DNA of 64,000 nucleotides. Source: Ilyonectria destructans. Its lineage: Eukaryota > Ascomycota > Sordariomycetes > Hypocreales > Nectriaceae. The notes below the pieces were generated by a model that saw only the letters and a program-made list of their open reading frames with translations, did not search any database and was not told where the DNA came from. The DNA is taken from contig JAHEWK010000007.1 of assembly GCA_020740775.1 (NCBI GenBank), forward strand, positions 2,728,001 through 2,792,000. The letters are read 5' to 3'. Every line of letters begins with the position of its first letter. Position 1 is the first letter of the stretch. The position numbers and the translations under genes are program-made. Shown here piece by piece: positions 58,109 through 64,000 of this stretch.

Positions 58109-59374
58109 ATCGGAGGCGTCAAAAGCAAGACTTGGGTAGATGTATGGTGGGAACGTGAAAGAAACGATGCTGGAAAGAGGGGAAGGATCATGTTGCTCGA
58201 GGCAGTGAGAGAAAAGTAGCTCAGGGGCTATCCTAGTACCTGGTGGTGTGGTGCAGGGGGTTTCAAAGGGTGGGCGTATCCCAGCGTATTGACACATCTC
58301 GCCAAGTGCTGCAAGGGTCGATAATGCTGAGCAGATGACATGATGCAGTCGCTTCCGTCGATAACCAAGATTGCGATCTTTAAGTGGATGGAGGTACGAC
58401 GATACTAAGAACCAACGGCTACAGGGAGACACAGAGAAGTCTCAAATAATACGTGATACGTAAATGGCATACAGGGACTATTTCCAAGAGCCTGAGAAGT
58501 TATCCTGCGTGTTTGCCTGGTCTGAACCGGGAATAAGCAGCGTGTAGGAGGTCACTTTGACTATTCCATCTTCGCGATTCGGATAACGCTTGGTGATAAT
58601 GTGCTATAGAAGCCACGTATTTGTACGGTCGCCGCAGCCGCGCCCCTAGCTGGAGATGTTGAGTTTGTGGTGTTGCTCAGTCTCTGGGCTTGGGCGAGTT
58701 GGTGTGTCGTCCTTTAGACAAGTGTGCGCCACAACTAAGTACATGCACCAAAGATTCTACGTGTTTCGCCAAAATACGCCACGCAAGCCCCAGTGCACCG
58801 TTGTAAATCTCTTCAAGTGTCGAGCTAATGATACTCAGCCCAGTGTACGCTGTATATGTGCTCAAAACGAGGTTAATTAAAGATCAGATATTGCCCCATC
58901 TACTTATGCACTATTACTGAGTTCAATCGCAAGATAGCTCAAAGACAGGAACGGAGGCCAAAACCATGGAGCCAGTCGCAACTATTGACTTAGTACGCTA
59001 GGCCCTAGAGACACAAGCCCCAACCTTGGTGATTGCTGGCTAGACCGCAATATTGCTCTACTGAGCGAAGACAATGGAATTAACCGGCATGTGACAGGTG
59101 GTGAAGAATATTAAGCGAGATACAAAGCGCAGGCGGTCCACATATTAACACGCCTAGGACACATGTTAGCCTATCATTTATATCACATCACATTAGCACG
59201 TTCCCGCATAACCCAAAAGGGATCTTTCAGCGTGCCACGTCACAAATAGCTTGAACATCCCCTCACCTGACCCCTCCGAAGTCGTCAGCGGGCGTGTGGG
59301 TGTTGTTTATAACCCCGCACAGATCGAGATGCGACGTGCCTTTCTTCACCTTTCTGGGACACGCGTTCGCAGAC
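58109..59374. other. intergenic, divergent promoters
   Basis: About 1.3 kb between divergent genes. Open frames are under 110 codons without motifs. Nothing else is seen. Confidence 0.45.
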
Positions 59375-60887
59375 ATGGCCGCACCTATTGAGCCTGTAAG
59401 TAGCATCACCGTGCCAATTCTGTCCAGAGGTCAAATAATAACAAAGACTCTCTGGTGTGATGTGTTTATCTGACAATTCTCTAGGAGCCTCAGGTCGCCG
59501 ACAGCGACAATGACAACTTTGATGCAGAAAGGCAATTTTCCGTACACCAACATTGCGTAACCGACCATGTGCTAATTACCAGGCCAGCATTCCTGACTCA
59601 ACCGCTTCCATCACGTCCAGCATTTTCGAACAACGCTTCTTTGAAGGCCGGGCTTATGCCAACCCAAAATATGGAAAACACTGGTATGCCGGTAGTGTAA
59701 AAAAGCTCATTGTCACATGCTCACGGATCCAAGGGCCCCCAACGACGAAGAACAGCTCGAGGCTCTTGACATCATGTAAGGCTCCATTTACAAGGGCGGC
59801 CTCACCACCAATCCTAACTAATTCTTTCAATAGTCATCATTGGTTGACATTGATGCTGGACAATAAGCTGTATCTTGCACCTATTGGAGAAAATCCACAG
59901 GTCAGTTTACTATTGGCAGACTGGAATTGATTCATACTGACCTTGCACAGAACGTCCTGGACATTGGGACTGGAACAGGCATTTGGGCCATGTGAGTACT
60001 ATATTGCGATAATTTAGCCTTTCCCCAGATTGTTTCTAATTGACCCCCAGCAACATGGCAGACGAGTTCCCCTCGGCCAAGGTTATTGGTACTGATCTTG
60101 CGCCCACACAGCCAAACTGGGTGCCACCAAACTTGGAATTTCAGATCGATGATTGCCAACTAGACTGGACATTTGAGCCGGAATCATTCGACTTTATCCA
60201 CATCCGATATCTCCAGGGTTCTATTGAGGATTGGAACAAGTTATACGGTCAGATTTTCAGGTTTTTGAAGCCGGGAGGCTGGTTCCAGCATATAGAACCA
60301 GATTTGCAAATGTTGTCCGACAACCCTGAGATCGTCGTGGGCGACGACCAGTATGTACCAAGGGTCTTTATTGAGGCCACGCAGCCCCCTTTAATGCGAC
60401 GGAGAGATGAACTAACGATTTACCTAGTGTCTTCACCAGGTGGGCTCAATCCTTCCGCGAGGTGGGTGAGAAGATTGGCCGAACATTCGACTTCAGCAAT
60501 CAGAAGATGGAAACACTTGCAAAGGAGGCTGGTTTCACTTCCGTCACCTTCAAGAACCACAAGATTCCTGTTGGCCGCTGGCCCAGGGATAGAAAGGTCA
60601 AGGAGCTGGGGACTTTTGTCAGCCTCTCTTTTAGCCAGGCATTGGACGGCTTTGTCAAGTTGCCTTTGATGGAGGTTCTAGGCTGGGACTCTGCGAGGAC
60701 CCAAGTTTTTGGTGCTGAGATGCGCTCTGCCCTGCTTAACCCCAAGACCCGAGCGACTGGTCGCGTGTACGTCTTTCCTATGCTTGAACTGAGACTCCTT
60801 TACTAACCTAGGTGACGCAGATTTTCTGTGTATGGCCAGAAGCCAGAGAGACCAGGAGCGACAACACCGGTCGGGGAGGAAGAGTAA
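59375..60887 (+). CDS. LaeA-like SAM-dependent methyltransferase
   Basis: 344 aa from nine exons: 59375-59395, 59485-59541, 59583-59683, 59734-59775, 59834-59900, 59951-59991, 60051-60350, 60428-60766, 60821-60887. Every phase closes, and the joins rebuild family sequence: YGKHWYAPNDEEQLEALDIIHHW, LYLAPIGENPQNVLDIGTGTGIWAI (SAM motif I) and DDHVFTRWAQ. Further marks are VIGTDLAPTQPNWVPPNLEFQIDD, SFDFIHIRYLQGSIEDW and FLKPGGWFQHIEPD. This is the methyltransferase-23/TAM type found in many fungal genomes as LaeA-like proteins; true LaeA is a global regulator, but most paralogues are uncharacterised. The second intron is only 41 bp. A nearer acceptor for the last intron (60811) gives an immediate stop and was rejected. 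Confidence 0.88.
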
Positions 60888-61105
60888 GATCCGTATATAT
60901 GTTTATTGCACATAATATTAATCTGAACTTCAATGCTACCCGTTTGTAACTATTGTGGGGATAGCGACAGCGGAACACCAGGTGCAGATTCCGGGGAGAC
61001 TTGTGATTTTCGTCTCCGCGATCAGAGTTGTAATGAACGCAGATTAGAAAATTGCACAGTCCATATTGGGTGAGCGAGGCTACTCTTAACTTGTATCTCC
61101 CATTA

Positions 61106-63906
61106 TCAAGTGTTGGCCTGCTCCAAGTTGAAACTCGGAGTTCCTCCTTCTGCCAACTGAGGGTCTCCTTTCTGGTCTGTTCCACTTGATGAATCATCTA
61201 CAAGAAGACCAACATCGCGCTTGAACTCGCGAAGCCACTCAAAATTGTCGGCAGGAGTCTGGTTCCATGGGTCATCACTAGTAAAGAAGTAGAATTATCA
61301 GCGTATTGAGAAATGGCATAAATGCACTGGCTGCGCAAGTTTGGTTAGGGACTGCAAAGCAAGAACTCACTCGTCGTACAGAATCCAACGCGCCTGGTAT
61401 CTGAGTTCGTCGTCGACAGGTACGTGGCTGTTGGGGTTCTTGGGTGACATGGTGGTCGCCACGAACCGGGACAGCTCTCTCGCTAGTCGACGGAAGCAGT
61501 TCTTATCGTTGAGAAAGAATGGCTGTGTTTTTCCGCCACTGAATGAGTACACGGGGGCAGCGGCTGTGATCATTTTTGCAGGCTTCCATGCCGTAGAATA
61601 GTGGTCATTGTACGTAGAGTCCGATGACGTGCTCAAGCTCCATTCGTCGTTAACAATGGGCAGATCATTGATATCCGTGGACAGAAGAGTCCTGGCGGCG
61701 AGAATGGGAGCGTGCCCGAGATTACCCAACGTCATCCCGCCATAATTTGGAGTTTGCGTGAGGCTAGCATTATCCTGCATCGGTTCTAATAATGCGAGTG
61801 GTGTGTCAGTAGGGAAAGGCAGCGGAGCCAACGGCTCAATATTGTTAACGCCGAAAAGCATGTCCTCATTTGTAATGCTCCCGACTGATTGACCCTGCGT
61901 CCGCTCTCGCAAAGCCGTAACCCAGTGATTTGAGCCCCAAATAAGCCTGCTCAAGAAGTCTAAGAATGGACGGGAGGGGTTCGGCGAAGAGGCCTCGATA
62001 CAGCGCAGAACGTTGCATGCCTCTTGCTGTATCTCGACTTCTGACAGAGCAAGGCCCAGGGCATCATGTATTGCGATTTGACAGGCTAGTTGGTGTTCTA
62101 AATCACACTGGTCGAAAATGTTTAGTTTGCCGTTGACCTTGAGCTGGGTCATCCGAGACTCTGCGGCGTTCTTCATAGGGCGTAGTCGTGCCTGCTCGGC
62201 AATCTCAACGGATGACATGATGATATCTCGCAACCAAGAGGGCGCCGTCAAGGCCGAAGATCGCACGAGAAATTCAGCGCCGAAAACGATAGAGCAGCTC
62301 TCGTATTGGAGATCGTGGTCTGAAGGGAGCAAGCCGTGCGTATCGAAATAATTCTGCATGTAGTACTCCAGCTCTATCTTGATGAGTTCATAGGCGCTAG
62401 TCGGTGTATAAGCTGGCCCTTGGGTTACAGAAAGGGGAAGAGGCGAGTTTCGTTCCTGGTGAATGAGATCTTGGGAGTGTGAGCTCAAGAGCCAATGATC
62501 GTAGAACAATGGTAGAAAGAAAATAACTCACAAGGCGGTAGTGCATTATCCACCATTTCCATGACCTGTGCGTCAAATCCCCAGTTCCCTTCCCAAAATT
62601 CCATTGTACTCCCACTCTTGAAGTGCTCGCCTAAATGGTCGACTCGGCGTGACCAGGTGTCCAAAAAGATGCCACAAAATCCGCAGCGAGACCGGATCTC
62701 TTTGATTGCCACCTTCCACTGTTCCATGGGCCAGTGCGAGTAGCTAGCTGAGTGGACCAGCTTGAGATGCTGTCGAAGGTGGTCTTTGCGGTAGAATGTT
62801 CGCTCTTCAAGAGGCCGTTCCAAACAGGTCCCGTAGTTGTGGGCATTCAAATGTGCTTGGTCTGGACTGATCTCGCCGCAGTAGACGCACACAACACCTT
62901 TTTCTTGGTGCAGCGCTGTAGATCCGCTTGATGAACAGACCCATTCCTCGAGTGATAGGTGCAGCGACTTCTCATGGCGTTGCCAGTCATACTTGGTCTT
63001 GAATGTCTCGATACAAAAAGTGCAATGGTAGGTATGACAGGTTTGGCGCAAAGTCAGGCGCTTGCTCTTCTGTCGCCCCGCCGTCACGCGGCGTCTCCTT
63101 CGGGTAGGACCTCGTTTTCCAGAATCGAAAGATGTTGAAGTTTTCCAAGAGCGGCGAGAATTGGCAGAGGTGTCAGACCAAACTCCTTTGCTCGATTGCG
63201 ATGTAGCCTCGCTACCAGCAGATGAGGCATTGCCAGAAGATCTTCCAGAAGCTCGCGAAGCATTCTGCAATGAAGTTGTACTAGATGACGCAACCACGGC
63301 ACGGGAAATATCGGACGCCGTAGCAGCTTCATGTTCAGGGGGCGAGTTCTGCCATCGCTGGAGCGGATTCATGTCTTGGAACGGCACAGGCGTTGCGCGT
63401 CGTTGAGGTATTTCCATCTGTTCAGTCTGGGAACACGGCGGAGGTTCAGTCCAGCCTCGAGTGAGCGGTGATAATGGTCGCGATAGCTGGAACTTGGAGC
63501 GTCGCCTAGCGTTAGCGAACCAGCTGGTCACCTGCTGTCTGCTGAGGCCGGTTTGGTGTTTGAGAAGCTCTACAGCTTCGGAATTTGGATAGGGATGTCT
63601 CTCGTGGCTTGAGAACCAATTTCTTAGGATCCGTAGAGAACTGGAAGAGAACCGTGTCCCGATTTTGGGGGGTGTGCTCATCTGGTTTTGAGCTTCGCAA
63701 TTCGTTGTGTTCTCTTGGGGTTGGTCGGAAATGTGATCGGTGAGCGATTCTAAGCCTGATTCTCCCGAGTCTGTTGACTGCATGATGTCTGGCGTCAGGC
63801 TTTGAACGGAGGCCTCGCTTTGACCTTCCATCCAAACAGGCACGTCTTTATCACCGTAGCTCTCATTTTCATCGTGTGAATCATGAGTAGAACCGCAGGT
63901 TGACAT
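61106..63906 (-). CDS. TALE-type homeodomain and C2H2 zinc-finger transcription factor
   Basis: Nuclear regulator of 881 aa. Exons (minus): 63906-62532, 62469-61371, 61277-61106. The homeodomain lies at about residues 84-138: FSSSSLRILRNWFSSHERHPYPNSEAVELLKHQTGLSRQQVTSWFANARRRSK, a KN/TALE form with the three-residue extension ending HPYP. A Ser/Thr-rich linker and a basic RRRRRV stretch follow, then C2H2-like fingers (YHCTFCIETFKTKYDWQRHEKSLH, VVCVYCGEISPDQAHLNAHN, YRKDHLRQHLKLVH, CGFCGIFLDTWSRRVDHLGEH). The C-terminal half is helical and acidic without a named domain. The start is the first ATG; the open frame extends only to a TTG upstream, after a stop. Confidence 0.87.
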
Positions 63907-64000
63907 CTTGTGCCAAACCTTACCACGGGTTAATGGAAGTTGATCCGGGAATAAAGATTCAGCTAGGGACAGAGCTACTGTCAATTCTCACGGGATGACT

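Noticed and set aside
58109..58432. 108-residue N-terminal extension of the alpha/beta hydrolase
   Set aside because: In frame but Pro/Cys-rich and unlike the family; a start at 58108 gives a standard protein.

Overview
The window is nuclear DNA of a filamentous ascomycete (Pezizomycotina). The evidence is protein-coding genes split by short introns (about 41 to 120 bp) with GTRNGT donors, a CTRAC-like branch site and an AG acceptor, together with families typical of these fungi: Zn2Cys6 regulator, LaeA-like methyltransferase, HeLo/DUF7580 protein, NACHT/NLR remnant, Git3-type receptor, GH74 and GH5 cellulases. A sordariomycete is likely, but the species cannot be fixed from sequence alone. 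I saw no tRNA, rRNA or CRISPR.

Layout. 0-12 kb: DHA1 transporter, secreted GH74 xyloglucanase (minus), DUF924 protein, a large C2H2 protein (minus) and, divergent from it, a HeLo-like/DUF7580 protein. 13-24 kb: hexapeptide acetyltransferase, a frameshifted RidA-like gene, Zn2Cys6 regulator, SDR, PhyH dioxygenase and an APC permease; a 50-bp dispersed repeat occurs at 13.2 and 23.9 kb. 24-28 kb: GH5 endoglucanase with an Ala/Ser/Val-rich head, and a GC-rich intronless beta-lactamase-like esterase. 28.8-32 kb: two stop-interrupted open regions, the second an NLR (NACHT) remnant ending in 33-residue repeats. 33.5-46.7 kb: cAMP/glucose-receptor-like GPCR, alpha/beta hydrolase, FNT anion channel, a degenerate minus-strand gene, membrane-anchored lectin-like protein, catalase-related peroxidase and a broken lipoxygenase. 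47-50.9 kb: acyltransferase and O-methyltransferase in tandem, with three 24-bp inverted-repeat elements upstream of the methyltransferase. 51-54.9 kb: gene-poor, with a TPR remnant, an extremely AT-rich decayed block and an 18-nt G run. 55-64 kb: membrane protein of unknown function, alpha/beta hydrolase, nine-exon LaeA-like methyltransferase and a homeodomain/C2H2 regulator.

How they fit. The two glycoside hydrolases, transporters and hydrolases suit saprotrophic growth on plant material. The acyltransferase/O-methyltransferase pair, and more loosely the Zn2Cys6-SDR-PhyH run, look like tailoring steps of secondary metabolism. The HeLo-like gene and NLR remnant belong to the fungal cell-death/non-self recognition repertoire. 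Five loci are broken by in-frame stops or frameshifts, several of them changes that C-to-T mutation (RIP-like) would give. All exon borders below were placed by hand from splice motifs and reading frame; none is confirmed by transcript data.
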